A stretch of 64,000 nt of DNA from Notoacmeibacter sp. (GTDB taxonomy: Bacteria > Pseudomonadota > Alphaproteobacteria > Rhizobiales > Rhizobiaceae), in contig JAIOIW010000105.1 of assembly GCA_019912385.1 (NCBI GenBank), forward strand, positions 1 to 64,000. The letters run 5' to 3'. Position numbers and translations under genes: made by a program. This document shows positions 63,798-64,000 of the stretch, in pieces. Each line of letters opens with the position of its first letter. The first letter of the stretch is position 1. The notes beneath the pieces were generated by a model that was not told the DNA's origin, did not search any database, and worked only from the letters and a program-made list of their open reading frames with translations.

Positions 63798-64000
63798 CTA
63801 ATAGTCGATGGCGCCGTAGAATACCGAAAACAGGCCGTCGACGACGATGACGAAGAAGATCGCCTTGACCACGGACGCAGTGACGTGGCGGCCGAGCGAT
63901 TCCGCGCTGCCGCGGACCAGCAACCCCTCCATCGACGCGATGACGCCGATGATCAGCGCCATGAACGGCGCCTTGATCATGCCCGAAAATATGGTCGACA
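63798..64000 (-). CDS. MlaE-type ABC permease, C-terminal part only (5' end beyond window)
   Basis: The last 66 or so codons of a minus-strand gene are visible. The segment [36 protein letters not shown] and the closing [15 protein letters not shown] match the C-terminal end of MlaE/YrbE-type permeases, which move phospholipids between the two membranes with MlaF, MlaD and partners. The rest lies outside the window. Confidence 0.85.
   Translation of the reverse strand, partial: STIFSGMIKAPFMALIIGVIASMEGLLVRGSAESLGRHVTASVVKAIFFVIVVDGLFSVFYGAIDY

Noticed and set aside
63790-63805. tRNA-like T-arm sequence (GGTTCGATTCC on the minus strand) next to the MlaE-type gene
   Set aside because: Only three of the five T-stem pairs form and there is no acceptor, D-arm or anticodon arm nearby, so it is a chance match.

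Overview
The window looks like a chromosomal segment of a Hyphomicrobiales (Rhizobiales) alphaproteobacterium, probably near the Phyllobacteriaceae/Rhizobiaceae/Aurantimonadaceae. The evidence is the GC-rich coding sequence, an ExoR homologue, PopZ next to valS, a BepC/TolC-type outer-membrane protein, and the gene order dgt-argS-SPOR-nagZ-scpA-scpB-tatABC-serS-surE-pcm-LysM lipoprotein. No species can be assigned from sequence alone.

1-27.6 kb is mostly conserved core. One long minus-strand run carries cell-wall, translation, chromosome-segregation and Tat-export genes. Next come divergent erpA, an NCS2 purine permease with a structured leader, xthA, exoR, a TerC-type membrane protein, valS, popZ, tolC, a second Pcm-like methyltransferase and tRNA-Cys.

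27.7-34.6 kb, just after tRNA-Asn, is the most interesting part. It holds a tight five-gene operon for a branched-chain-amino-acid-type ABC transporter whose LivM permease is fused in frame to an alpha/beta hydrolase resembling the acyl-homoserine-lactone hydrolase AidH (similarity judged from memory). Divergent from it is a LuxR-type regulator without a luxI partner that keeps the full set of canonical acyl-homoserine-lactone contact residues. I read this as a candidate system that senses, imports and hydrolyses quorum-sensing signals.

34.7-56 kb is an energy/stress accessory block: PhnA, GH25 lysozyme, beta-CASP nuclease, CapA-like protein, glucokinase, an operon of acyl carrier protein + E2 + fused E1alpha-beta + acyl-CoA synthetase, a glucose-type ABC transporter followed by a glycosyltransferase and an acyltransferase, UspA, a RaiA/HPF-cold-shock fusion, a Na/Pi cotransporter and a TauE/SafE exporter. 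Motifs of the FNR/FixK type (TTGA-N6-TCAA) recur upstream of several of these genes and upstream of a second UspA at 62.7 kb, suggesting one low-oxygen regulon.

56-60.5 kb is a decayed island: an AT-rich stretch with a strong candidate small RNA, remnants of IS481- and IS5-type transposases at its two ends, and membrane/stress genes (DUF389, a broken VIT1/CCC1-type transporter, CsbD, DUF3309) up to the 3' end of tRNA-Leu. 60.6-64 kb returns to housekeeping-like genes and ends inside an MlaE-type permease.
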